Positions 49,628 to 57,521 of a stretch of DNA of 64,000 bases are shown here, piece after piece. The position numbers and the translations under genes are program-made. Position 1 is the stretch's first letter; each line of letters starts with the position of its first letter. Source of the stretch: an uncultured Collinsella sp. (GTDB lineage Bacteria > Actinomycetota > Coriobacteriia > Coriobacteriales > Coriobacteriaceae); contig CABSNK010000008.1 of NCBI GenBank assembly GCA_902479075.1, positions 1 through 64,000 of the forward strand, written 5' to 3'. Below the pieces are notes generated by a model. It saw nothing but the letters and a program-made list of their open reading frames with translations. It made no database searches and was not told the origin of the DNA.

Positions 49628-51245
49628 GCCGACTGAAGAGCAGGCTAAGGTTATCGCCTGCGAAGAGTCGGCCGTTGTTTCTGCGCGGCCGGGCAGCGGC
49701 AAAACATTCACAATGACGAGAATGATAGCCAAGACATCTGAGGATCTTTTGAGCTATCAGGGTATTGTTGCCATTTCCTACACTAGGAAGGCCAGTGCCG
49801 AACTTAGGGATAGATGCTCCAGTTTAGGGGTGCGCGGTGGCAATTCATTTTTCGGTACGATCGATGCGTTCTGCCTGACCATGATTATCCAGCAGTTTGT
49901 CTCCCATGTCGTGGGTCGAACGCTCACTATTGATGTAGCCGATGACGATCGGTTGCTCCCCGTCTCAAAGATCAAGGACCGTTGGACAAGCCCTAGCGAT
50001 GACCGCTGGGACCTTGTCCGCGAGGCGCTTTCTTTGGGCGTGCTGCCTGTCTCGTCTTTGAGCGAGGTCGCTTACTGCATGGTAAGGCACGTCTCCGCCG
50101 TGAGGAAGTTCTTGCGTGCTCGCTATACCGCAGTGTTCATCGACGAGTACCAAGACTGCGGCCTTGCCCAGCACATGCTTTTCAGAGAACTTGTCGACCT
50201 CGGGATTCGCGGTATTGCTTTCGGGGATATGGACCAAGCTATCTTCGCGTATGACGGTCGGTCTCCTGCCTTCCTAAATGAGCTGATTGCGGACCCACGA
50301 TTCAAGACTTTCGAGATTACCGAGAACCACAGGTGCCACTGGAGCATCGCTGACTACTCGCTAAGGCTTCTGGATGCACAAGTGCCCTCTCATGCATGTC
50401 AAGATAAGAGAGTTCTGTTGGTTAAGATGTCGGGCGACGAAAGGAACATAGCATGCAACATCCGTGAGTATCTAGATGTGATTTCCGAACGATACGAAGT
50501 CAGCAACCGCAACGAGTTCGCTCTTTTGTCAACATCTAACATGATGCTCGAGCGGTATGCAGAACTTCTTGACATACCTTCTAAGATTATTATCTCCACG
50601 AAGCTTGACGTTGGCTTCAGCCGATCTCGCATATTCTTCAGGGAGCTGCTGGCGTTTCTATACTCAAGTGGTTATGTGGGTGATTTTCTCGACAGGTATA
50701 TTCCTGCGGGTCAAATGCCCCGCGCACGGTTTGCGGCTAACGATCTTCTGCTGGCTCTGAAGAATGCTTCAGATGATTCATGGAGTGATCTTTACGATTC
50801 CTTTTGTGGCTTAGAAGAGCTATGTCTTGGGGGTGTGGCCGACCCAGAGGCGCGCATCGATCTCATCGAGGTCCTATCTGATCTCGATCAGCTTAGGGGC
50901 GGTTTCCGGCCTGCTCGTAAAGACGAGGTGAACCTGCTTACATACCACAAGGCGAAGGGGCTTGAGTTCGATGTGGTGTTCTGTCTCGACTGCTATAAGT
51001 ACATCATGCCCCCTTACAAATACGAGGACCAAGACTATGATGCCTATAGGCAATCACTCAATATGCATTACGTCGGGCTTACACGCGCGCGAAAGGCTTG
51101 TTACATACCTCTTGCCGACTGGCGCCATAATGCGATGGGGGATACGAAGAGGGCCATTCCGTCGGAGTTTTTGCAGAAGCCTGGTTTACAGCGTCTTCGA
51201 AGAGAAGTGTGCTGGGGCACTGGAAATGCAGAAGATGATGTTTAG
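49620..51245 (+). CDS. GajB-like UvrD/PcrA helicase
   Basis: A 541-residue superfamily 1 helicase. Q motif and Walker A (TEEQAKVIACEE, SARPGSGKTFTM), motif II FIDEYQDCG, motif III GDMDQAIFAYDG, motif IV/V TYHKAKGLEFDVVF and motif VI HYVGLTRARK are all present. Compared with PcrA it is short, as GajB proteins are. The start overlaps the end of the OLD gene by 8 bases (GTG 49617 is an alternative). OLD nuclease plus such a helicase is the definition of the Gabija anti-phage system. Confidence 0.88.
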   Translation: MIKPTEEQAKVIACEESAVVSARPGSGKTFTMTRMIAKTSEDLLSYQGIVAISYTRKASAELRDRCSSLGVRGGNSFFGTIDAFCLTMIIQQFVSHVVGRTLTIDVADDDRLLPVSKIKDRWTSPSDDRWDLVREALSLGVLPVSSLSEVAYCMVRHVSAVRKFLRARYTAVFIDEYQDCGLAQHMLFRELVDLGIRGIAFGDMDQAIFAYDGRSPAFLNELIADPRFKTFEITENHRCHWSIADYSLRLLDAQVPSHACQDKRVLLVKMSGDERNIACNIREYLDVISERYEVSNRNEFALLSTSNMMLERYAELLDIPSKIIISTKLDVGFSRSRIFFRELLAFLYSSGYVGDFLDRYIPAGQMPRARFAANDLLLALKNASDDSWSDLYDSFCGLEELCLGGVADPEARIDLIEVLSDLDQLRGGFRPARKDEVNLLTYHKAKGLEFDVVFCLDCYKYIMPPYKYEDQDYDAYRQSLNMHYVGLTRARKACYIPLADWRHNAMGDTKRAIPSEFLQKPGLQRLRREVCWGTGNAEDDV

Positions 51246-51325
51246 CGTCAAGTCTGTCATACTGTCGTCCGTGTAGCAGACGTATGGCGATTGCCTTCCG
51301 TGCAATCGGTAAGTAAAATTGAGGC

Positions 51326-51625
51326 ATGATTACTCTTGTCGATATATCCGCTGCTGTTTCTCGCGTACTGTCTCGTTACGACGTCCGCGAGGCATACCTA
51401 TTTGGCTCATTCGCCCGCGGCGAGCAAACGCCAGATAGTGATATCGATTTGCGTCTAGTCTGCGGCGAAACAATGACATTCGGCACACTGTACGAGCTCT
51501 CCCTTGAACTTGAAGAGGAGCTCGGGCGAGAGGTTGAGATTGTGACTAATCCGCCCGAGCACATGCGTCCGGCTTTCCGCAAAAACATTGAACAGGATGA
51601 GGTGCGTCTTTATGAAGCGGCGTAA
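51326..51625 (+). CDS. MNT-domain nucleotidyltransferase (MntA-like antitoxin)
   Basis: A 99-residue minimal nucleotidyltransferase with GSFARGEQTPDSDIDL at residues 27-42, in which the GS and DxD residues bind ATP and metal. MntA proteins neutralise the HEPN toxin by attaching AMP to its tyrosine. The HEPN gene starts 14 bases before this gene ends, so the pair is coupled. Two further copies of this gene, one orphan (55991) and one fragment (55618), lie in the same island. Confidence 0.9.
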   Translation: MITLVDISAAVSRVLSRYDVREAYLFGSFARGEQTPDSDIDLRLVCGETMTFGTLYELSLELEEELGREVEIVTNPPEHMRPAFRKNIEQDEVRLYEAA

Positions 51626-51980
51626 GCGAGACGCTGAGCTCATCGATGTCATTCTGTCTGATTGCGAGACGCTCGCTAAACGTATCGACCATTTTGGCTC
51701 TACGGAGAGTTCCTTTGTTTGCGATAGAAGCGAGGAAGGCGAACTTGCCTACGACGCAATCATGAGCCCTGTTTACAGAATTGCTGAGGATGCGCTCCAT
51801 CTTTCTGATGAAGTCCAATCAGCTTTTCCGGAGTATCCCTGGAATGATATTAGGGGTTTTCGCAACTTCGTAGCGCATGGTTATCGAGAGGTTGATCGAT
51901 CCCTTGCTTGGAAAGTAATCGTCGATGATATTCCCGAGCTAGAGATAGCTTTGCGAATCTTTAAGGAGCGTCAGAGCTAA
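51612..51980 (+). CDS. HEPN-domain ribonuclease toxin (HepT-like)
   Basis: A 122-residue DUF86/HEPN protein. The RX4HXY catalytic motif is intact as RNFVAHGY near residue 88, where Arg and His cut RNA and Tyr is the site of adenylylation by the MNT partner. ATG 51612 follows GAGGTG by 7 bases and lies within the mntA-like gene. A complete MntA-HepT type VII toxin-antitoxin pair is therefore predicted; it follows the Gabija genes by 80 bases. Confidence 0.9.
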   Translation: MKRRKRDAELIDVILSDCETLAKRIDHFGSTESSFVCDRSEEGELAYDAIMSPVYRIAEDALHLSDEVQSAFPEYPWNDIRGFRNFVAHGYREVDRSLAWKVIVDDIPELEIALRIFKERQS

Positions 51981-52196
51981 TGTGTCGTTGGCTGGCGCGT
52001 TGCCGTCGACAGTCTACCGAGCTTCGTCGAACTTAGCCTCCTTTCACCGATTGGCAAAACGATTTACACCTATTTTCTGGGTTCGTTTACAGGCAAATCG
52101 TTCGCCACACGCCCGATCTCGCTACACTAATAACTGCTGCTGCCAGGTATTTTTCTGGCGCAGTTTCCATTGGCTCTTGCGAAGATCGGAGCGGTT

Positions 52197-53305
52197 ATGT
52201 TTGCTGCCGCGTTCCACACTAGCCGTCACTACATCCTGTTTACTGCCATGGCCTGCCTATGCGTTTTGCTGGGCGGGCCTTCTTATGCCGCGGGCGCGGA
52301 CAGCCTGTTCATCGCGGGAGCCACATACTACGAGCCGGGCGCGTCGGGCCCCGGGTGGGCCTGGACCGATGCCGACCACCTGAAGCTTAACGGCTACACG
52401 GGCGAGGCCATCGGCGCCGACGACGACCTGGTGGTGACGCTTGTGGGGCAAAACTCCGTGGTCGAGACGCATGCGCCCGATGCGGACATTTCCATGAGCG
52501 GCATGGAGGCGTGGGTAACCTTACGCTTCGCGGTTCCGGCTCGCTCACGGCGACAGGTTCGCAATGCGGGATCCATGTGGCCCAGGCGCTGGTTGTGGAC
52601 GGCTGTACGGTCGATGCCAGGGCCGATGGGACAGGTGTTCTTGACCAGACTGTTGCCGGCATTGCCGCAGGCAGCTTGACAGTACGTGGCGGCGGGCGCG
52701 TTGTTGCCGCGGGCGCGGGATCCAATGCGGGCTTGCACTTTTATGGCGTGCGCTTGCTCGACGAGGGGTTTGGTGCTGACGCTGCGAGCGAGACGCTTGT
52801 CGTGGATGCGTCCTGGCTGGATGCGACCGGTACGGATGCCGGCGTTGCCTGCGATCGCGGATCGCTCGTGGCTGCGCACTTTGTGACGCCCGCAGGCGGG
52901 GCCTTTGGTGCTGCCGGCGTGGTGGATGCCGCCGGGGTAACGGCGACACATGTGGCGATCGAGCCCACGGGCGCCACAGCCCCGGCGGGGGAGACCGATT
53001 CGCGCGATGTGCCGGGTGATGGTATCCGTGAGTCTGGTACCGGCGCTGATCCTACTGTCGAGCAGCCCGGGGCCATGCCAGCAGCAGGTCCCGCGGTAAA
53101 GCCCGCGGCTATTGCGACCAAGACAACAACGACGACCATGGCAACGGTCAAGACCGCGGCGTCAGCGCCTTCGGTGCCTAAGGCCAGGGCCGCAATCGCG
53201 AGCCTGCCCACGCTCCCCAAGACTGCCGACAACAACTGGATTGTGCTTTCCTCGCTTCTTTTCCTGTTGGGAACGGTATTCCTCGTCACCGCACGTCTCT
53301 GCTGA
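52197..53305 (+). pseudogene. Sortase-anchored (LPXTG-type) surface protein, frameshifted
   Basis: Two frames form a protein of about 370 residues. It has a signal peptide (ILFTAMACLCVLLGGPSYAAGA), a region of short Gly/Ala beta-helix-like repeats (LTLRGSGSLTATG, LTVRGGGRVVAAG), a Thr/Ala/Pro-rich wall-spanning linker and a C-terminal sorting signal LPKTADNNW, hydrophobic helix and short tail. Frame is lost at about 52505-52512; one extra base would make VGNLTLRGSG continuous with DISMSGMEA. ATG 52197 follows GGAG. It resembles carbohydrate or adhesion surface proteins only in general form. A scrap of a second copy of its tail lies at 55720-55782. Confidence 0.75.
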
Positions 53306-53318
53306 GACATTCATTTTT

Positions 53319-53440
53319 CGGAAGTGCGGGGAAAATCGAGACTCGTCGACCACAAACCGTTTCTGCCATCAAAACCGCATGTCGCGAAGGTGCAAAACTG
53401 GGCATGCTCGGCAGTTCTCGGATTTTCCGTGCACTTCCGG
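53319..53440 (+). repeat. Palindromic element family E, copy 2
   Basis: Arms CGGAAGTGCGGGGAAAATC (53319-53337) and the near-complement at 53421-53440 surround the core AAAACCGCATGTCG (from 53371, 52 bases from the left end) and a second block GGGCATGCTCGGCAGTTCTC. It lies 14 bases after the LPXTG gene. Copy 3 is closely similar over its whole length and beyond its right end. Confidence 0.85.
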
Positions 53441-53618
53441 AATTATGTCCCATTGGAGGCTCAAAAACGAGCGTGGACTGCTATTGCGAGCAATGCCACA
53501 TGTTAAGTAAGGAAGCTAATTTCATTCTGCTTATAGCTCGCAAAATGATTACCAATTGTTTGCTTAGGTTCTATAATATTTAGAGGTAAATGTAATAATT
53601 CTACAAAACGGAGTTTCC

Positions 53619-54953
53619 ATGCTTCTTGAATTCAGTATAGAGAACTACAAGTCGTTCGCGGATAGGGCCACTTTCTCAATGGAGGCGGCCCCTAAGCAGA
53701 AGGGGTTGGACTACAGCCTCCACGTACAAAAGGTCGGCAGGAAGACCTATAAGGGTCTCTCGTCCGCAGTCGTCTACGGCCCCAACGCAGCGGGTAAAAC
53801 GGCGATAATCGGAGCTCTGGACACGTTGAAGCACATCGTGCTTCGCGGCAACGTTCGCGATGCCGAGACCATGACGTCGCCCGACCGCGCGGCGTTCGAC
53901 CTGTCGTTTATCCCCAACAGCGGCCTCGCCGACCCCAAGCCCGTGTCCTTCGGAATCCGCTTCTTCGAGGGAGGGGACCTGTTCGAGTATGACCTGAAGG
54001 TAGACCTGGGTGCCTTCATGGACTTGTCGTATGACAGGGCGATTGTGCGTGAGTCGCTGTTGGTGAACGAGAAGGTCGTTTTCGATCGGCGCTTGGAGAC
54101 CGTCAGCCTCGGCGACTTGGGCTCTGGAACACTTGCCGAGCAGCTTTCCGATGCGTTTCGCGAGAACAAAGCGGCTGCGATAAATTTCATATCCGGCTTC
54201 AGCCGAGACGAGCTGTTCCTGACCAACGGTTTCAAGCAGATCGTCAGCCCCAGGCTCAGCGCGCGCGTCACTGGGTGGTTCGACCGTGGGCTCACTGTCG
54301 TGTACCGTGCCGACAGACTAAAGACGGTGCAGGGGGCGGGGCTCCCGGACAAGGCCGTCTACATCAACGAGACGATTGACGCCGCCGCCAAAGAGTTCGG
54401 CGTCAGCTCCAATGCACTGGGCTTTGTGGTGCCTGAGGGCGAGAGCACGCCCAGGCTTAGCTCGATCTTTGCCGACGCCGAGGGCAACCTGGTGCGCGCG
54501 GTGCCCGCCGAGGACTACGAGTCCTATGGAACGGTGCGTTTTGTCAACTTGTTCCCGCTGGTTGCACGAGCCATCGCAACGGGAGGAACGTTGGTGGTGG
54601 ACGAGTTCGATGCGTCCATCCATCCCATGGCGCTCATGAGCATTGTGAGCGTGTTCCATAATGACGACATTAACAGGCACGGCGCCCAGCTGGTCTTTAA
54701 CACCCACAACCCGGTGTTCCTCAACGGCAATGTGTTTCGTCGTGATGAGATCAAATTCGTGGAGCGCGATCGAGAGACGGGCGGCAGCACCTGCTATGCG
54801 CTATCCGACTTCGGCACCTCGGGGCCGTCCGGCGTGCGTAAAGGGGACGACTACATGAAGAGCTACTTTGTAAGCCGCTACGGCGCCATCGAGGACATCG
54901 ACTTTTCCCCAGTGTTCGAGGAGCTGATGGGGGATGACGCCGATGGCCAGTAG
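53619..54953 (+). CDS. RloA-like AAA ATPase (AbiL-type defence)
   Basis: A 444-residue ABC/SMC-like ATPase of the AAA_21 group. It begins MLLEFSIENYKSFADRATFS, has Walker A YGPNAAGKTA near residue 54, a Walker B region LVVDEFDASIHP near 327 and the downstream FNTHNPVFL. There is no nuclease domain of its own. Partner of the RloB-like protein whose gene overlaps its end by 11 bases. Such pairs are known as RloA-RloB or AbiLi-AbiLii abortive infection modules. CGGAG precedes the ATG. Confidence 0.88.
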   Translation: MLLEFSIENYKSFADRATFSMEAAPKQKGLDYSLHVQKVGRKTYKGLSSAVVYGPNAAGKTAIIGALDTLKHIVLRGNVRDAETMTSPDRAAFDLSFIPNSGLADPKPVSFGIRFFEGGDLFEYDLKVDLGAFMDLSYDRAIVRESLLVNEKVVFDRRLETVSLGDLGSGTLAEQLSDAFRENKAAAINFISGFSRDELFLTNGFKQIVSPRLSARVTGWFDRGLTVVYRADRLKTVQGAGLPDKAVYINETIDAAAKEFGVSSNALGFVVPEGESTPRLSSIFADAEGNLVRAVPAEDYESYGTVRFVNLFPLVARAIATGGTLVVDEFDASIHPMALMSIVSVFHNDDINRHGAQLVFNTHNPVFLNGNVFRRDEIKFVERDRETGGSTCYALSDFGTSGPSGVRKGDDYMKSYFVSRYGAIEDIDFSPVFEELMGDDADGQ

Positions 54954-55608
54954 GAGGCAGGCGGACAAGTACTGGTTCTCCGTGGAGGGCGAGACCGAGA
55001 AGTGGTACCTCGAGTGGCTCCGTGACGTCGTCAACGCCGACCCACGGGCGACGAGGAAGGTTGCCTTCGACGTTAAGGTCGAGAAGAACCCGCTCAAGCG
55101 TGCGAAGAGCCTAAACGTCGTTGGGAAGGCCGAGGTCTGGCATGTCTTTGACCTGGAGGACGAGGACGAACTGCACGTAAGGCAGACCCTGGACACGCTT
55201 AAGCGAATGCGCGACGCGGGCAAGCTCGGCCGCGGCGTCAAGTACATGAACGCGTACTCGAACTTCACTTTTGAACTGTGGATCCTGCTGCACAAGCTCG
55301 ACATGCGCGCCCCGCTCAACCACAGGACTGGGTACCTGAGGCTCGTGAACAGGGAGTTCGGCGAGAGCTATCAGGACCTCGATGAGTATAAGCACGAGGG
55401 CAACTTCAAGAGAGCACTCGGACAGCTAACGATTGATGACGTCGTGGCGGCGGTCGCGCGTGCCAAGAGGATAGCGGAGGCCAACGAGGCTGACGGACAC
55501 CGCTTCGCCGAGCACTGCACGTATCGCTACTGCCTGGACAATCCCGCGACGGATCTTTGGATAGCAGTCGAGAAGGTACTTAAGGGCGCCGGTATTATCG
55601 GTAAGTAG
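54943..55608 (+). CDS. RloB-like protein (AbiL-type defence)
   Basis: A 221-residue RloB family (PF13707) protein. It shows the Toprim-like start KYWFSVEGETEKWYLEWL, the acidic WHVFDLEDEDE block, and the family signature SNFTFELWILLHK. The GE and DxD-like acids suggest a metal-dependent nuclease activity that RloA controls; this is family-level inference. ATG 54943 is spaced 10 bases from GGGGG; the ATG at 54934 lies too close to it. The stop codon lies in sequence similar to that upstream of the intact MNT gene. Confidence 0.85.
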   Translation: MASRRQADKYWFSVEGETEKWYLEWLRDVVNADPRATRKVAFDVKVEKNPLKRAKSLNVVGKAEVWHVFDLEDEDELHVRQTLDTLKRMRDAGKLGRGVKYMNAYSNFTFELWILLHKLDMRAPLNHRTGYLRLVNREFGESYQDLDEYKHEGNFKRALGQLTIDDVVAAVARAKRIAEANEADGHRFAEHCTYRYCLDNPATDLWIAVEKVLKGAGIIGK

Positions 55609-55617
55609 AATTAAGGC

Positions 55618-55704
55618 ATGGTTTCGCTTGTCGACATGCCTACGCCGTTTCCCGCATACTGCTCCGCTGCGATGTCCGCGAGGCATATCTGTTTGCCTCT
55701 TTCG
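55618..55704 (+). pseudogene. 5' fragment of a third MNT gene
   Basis: The sequence from ATGGTTTCGCTTGTCGACAT to TTTGCCTCTTTCG matches the first 29 codons of the MNT genes at 51326 and 55991 with several substitutions and small gaps. Similarity extends upstream through GGTAAGTA and AAGGCATG. It stops exactly at the catalytic GSF loop, beyond which the sequence changes to the scrap of the LPXTG tail. Confidence 0.8.
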
Positions 55705-55719
55705 TATCGATCGCTTTGA

Positions 55720-55782
55720 TGCCCCTTGTTGGCGCTTTTCCTGCTGGGAATAGGGCTTTTGGTGTTGAACGCCGCTACTGAA
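55720..55782 (+). pseudogene. Remnant of an LPXTG-protein C-terminal anchor
   Basis: The frame CPLLALFLLGIGLLVLNAA resembles the membrane anchor of the LPXTG protein (SSLLFLLGTVFLVTARLC), and like it is followed within 15 bases by a family E palindrome. It is therefore part of a collapsed duplicate of the MNT-LPXTG-palindrome block. Confidence 0.55.
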
Positions 55783-55792
55783 ACGCCCAAAC

Positions 55793-55917
55793 TTCGAAAG
55801 TGCGGGGAAAATCGGAATCTGCCGACCACAACCCGTTTTCTGCCAACAAAACCGCAGGTCGTGAAGGTGTAATACGGGGCATGCTCGGCAGTTCTCGGAT
55901 TTCCCCGCACTTCCGAA
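55793..55917 (+). repeat. Palindromic element family E, copy 3
   Basis: Arms with AAAGTGCGGGGAAAATC (left) and GATTTCCCCGCACTTCCGAA (right), core AAAACCGCAGGTCG from 55848, and the block GGGCATGCTCGGCAGTTCTC identical to copy 2. Similarity to copy 2 continues about 40 bases past the right arm, showing that the pair arose by duplication with flanks. Confidence 0.85.
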
Positions 55918-55990
55918 ATCGCCGCCCATTAAAGGCCAATCAACGAGCGGCGATTGTCTCCCACACCAGTCAGACGGTAAAATTCTGTCC

Positions 55991-56290
55991 ATGATTACGC
56001 TTACCGATATATCCTCTGCCGTCTGTCACGTGCTGCCCCGCTACGACGTCCGCGAAGCATATCTGTTTGGTTCGTTCGCTCGCGGCGAGCAAACGCCCGA
56101 TAGCGATATCGATTTGCGACTCGTTTGCGGCCACACCATGACGTTCGGCGCGTTATATGAGCTCTCCCTTGAGCTCGAGGAGGAACTCGGTCGAAAGGTT
56201 AATTTCGTCACCAACCCACCCGACAACATGCGCCCCGCCTTCCGCAAAAACATCGAGCAGGATGAGGTGCGACTCTATCAAGCAGCGTAA
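55991..56290 (+). CDS. Orphan MNT-domain nucleotidyltransferase
   Basis: A 99-residue near-duplicate of the protein at 51326, differing at roughly 13 positions by eye and keeping GSFARGEQTPDSDIDL intact. Its HEPN partner is lost: the position of the partner's ATG is now ATC (56277). It may be an orphan antitoxin able to modify the HepT protein encoded 4.3 kb upstream, or a degenerating copy. The upstream sequence no longer matches the intact copy beyond about 20 bases. Confidence 0.85.
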   Translation: MITLTDISSAVCHVLPRYDVREAYLFGSFARGEQTPDSDIDLRLVCGHTMTFGALYELSLELEEELGRKVNFVTNPPDNMRPAFRKNIEQDEVRLYQAA

Positions 56291-56360
56291 ACGGGACAGG
56301 GTCTACCTAACCCGCATTGGAGAGTGGGACTCCGATGAGCGCTGGGAAGGGGCAGCGTAG
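56277..56360 (+). pseudogene. Remnant of the HEPN gene start
   Basis: In the frame that corresponds to the intact HEPN gene, IKQRKRD replaces MKRRKRD, with the start codon mutated to ATC; after about ten codons similarity is lost and a stop follows. Between here and 56473 no gene is seen; TACAAT near 56430 could be a -10 box for the next gene. Confidence 0.7.
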
Positions 56361-56473
56361 CTGCCGTATGTCCTTAGGCATACCCTTACAGATTGGCACC
56401 GCTTAGATACCCTGCCGGGCCTGGGGCCCTACAATAGGCGTGGGATACTTTGCACGTCGAACGAGGTGGTTGT

Positions 56474-56692
56474 ATGACGGCAATTCAAGCATTTGCGGTT
56501 TCCGGCAGGGAAGATCGCCCGGTCGACTTTAGTTTTGACCACGCCGAATGTTTCTTTCCTGCGGTCAAATGGTTCAACGTCGAAGGTTTATCTGCCGACG
56601 ATCTTACTTTCTTAACAGAGTTTGTCAGGACAAACGCCCCATTTATCTTTGAGCTCGCCGAACGCCAAAAAGCCGGACCGGCGGTGGCATAA
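56474..56692 (+). CDS. Small acidic protein, unknown
   Basis: A 72-residue protein starting MTAIQAFAVSGREDRPVDFS behind GAGGTGG. It is acidic and aromatic-rich with one likely long helix (LSADDLTFLTEFVRTNAPFI). Size and setting fit a toxin-antitoxin antitoxin component or an orphan antitoxin, but no family is recognised. It is followed within 6 bases by the broken end of a family E palindrome, which suggests a recombination endpoint here. Confidence 0.6.
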   Translation: MTAIQAFAVSGREDRPVDFSFDHAECFFPAVKWFNVEGLSADDLTFLTEFVRTNAPFIFELAERQKAGPAVA

Positions 56693-56697
56693 TGCCT

Positions 56698-56722
56698 GAG
56701 TTTTCCCGCATACTTCCGAATT
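56698..56722 (+). repeat. One-sided remnant of a family E palindrome
   Basis: GAGTTTTCCCGCATACTTCCGAA resembles the right arm of copies 2 and 3, and the next bases (through GAAGCCAATATTGAAC) resemble the sequence flanking copy 3 on that side. No left arm or core is present. Confidence 0.65.
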
Positions 56723-56791
56723 TGGCGAGTCTTAGAAGCCAATATTGAACTTAAACTCGGTTCCATACACCCTCCTGCTCTTTGAATATAA

Positions 56792-56836
56792 GTATCGCCC
56801 TAGCGATAGTGTGCTATACTATCGCTAGGGCGATAC
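56792..56836 (+). promoter_or_regulatory. Twin-palindrome operator over the promoter of the DUF3990 operon
   Basis: Two 16-bp palindromes of form TATCGC-NNNN-GCGATA lie at 56793-56808 and 56820-56835, 27 bp centre to centre, and together form a 45-bp perfect dyad. The extended -10 TGCTATACT (56812-56820) lies between and touches the second site. Binding of a dimeric HTH repressor at both would block polymerase; the HTH protein encoded by the second gene of the operon is the obvious candidate. Confidence 0.85.
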
Positions 56837-56852
56837 CTGTTAGGAGACTCGC

Positions 56853-57521
56853 GTGGAACTGTGGCATGGTTCTCAGAAAATCATTGAGACTCCCCAGCTT
56901 GGCCTGGGGAAAGTCCATAACGACTATGGACAGGGATTCTATTGCACAGAGAGCCTCGATCTTGCAAGGGAATGGGCATGCTCGCGTGATGCCGATGGCT
57001 TTGCGAATCGCTATGAACTCGATATGGCCGATCTCAAGGTACTCGACCTGCTATCGCCGCAATATTCAGTTTTGCATTGGATAGCGTTGCTTGTAGAGCA
57101 TCGTTCTTTTCGCAAGGACACCGCTATTGCCGTGGGGGCGTGCGAATATCTCCACGATCATTTTCTACCTGACACGAGCGCTTGCGACGTGATAAGGGGA
57201 TGGCGCGCGGATGACTCGTACTTTAGCTATGCCAGAGCTTTTGTGAACAATACGATTACCGTCGATCAGCTTGGTCGATCTATGAGGCTCGGCAACTTGG
57301 GAGAGCAGTTTGTGCTCAAAAGCGAGCGCGCGTTTAAGAGCATTCGTTTTACTGGATTTGAACGTGCGCCACAAGCTCTGTATGGTCCATTGGCCAAGGA
57401 GCGAGATGTAGCGGCAAGGGAGCAGTATCGGGAGCTACATGCCGAAAATCCGTTTGAGGGAATTCGTATCGTCGATATCATTCGAGAGGGGATGACGGGC
57501 GATGACCCACGCCTACAGTGA
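56853..57521 (+). CDS. DUF3990-family protein, probable ADP-ribosyltransferase-like toxin
   Basis: A 222-residue protein starting at GTG 56853 behind AGGAGA. The opening ELWHGSQKIIETPQLGLG and the HNDYGQGFYCTESLDLAREWA block are characteristic of DUF3990, which belongs to the ADP-ribosyltransferase-like clan and is often the toxin half of a toxin-antitoxin pair. The coupled HTH gene starts 20 bases before its end, and the promoter is a self-contained operator. The target is unknown. Confidence 0.75.
   Translation: MELWHGSQKIIETPQLGLGKVHNDYGQGFYCTESLDLAREWACSRDADGFANRYELDMADLKVLDLLSPQYSVLHWIALLVEHRSFRKDTAIAVGACEYLHDHFLPDTSACDVIRGWRADDSYFSYARAFVNNTITVDQLGRSMRLGNLGEQFVLKSERAFKSIRFTGFERAPQALYGPLAKERDVAAREQYRELHAENPFEGIRIVDIIREGMTGDDPRLQ

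Noticed and set aside
51982..52383. A 133-codon frame after the HEPN gene
   Set aside because: Its product is Arg/Ser/Cys-rich without any motif, and the second half is a shadow of the LPXTG protein's signal peptide region.
53319..53440. Family E palindromes as simple transcription terminators
   Set aside because: They have no T run, a core at fixed spacing and conserved interior sequence, and normal terminators are found elsewhere in the window in a different form.
55793..55917. CRISPR-like array in the repeats of the defence island
   Set aside because: The repeats are palindromic, few, 120-160 bp long and not regularly spaced; no cas gene is present.
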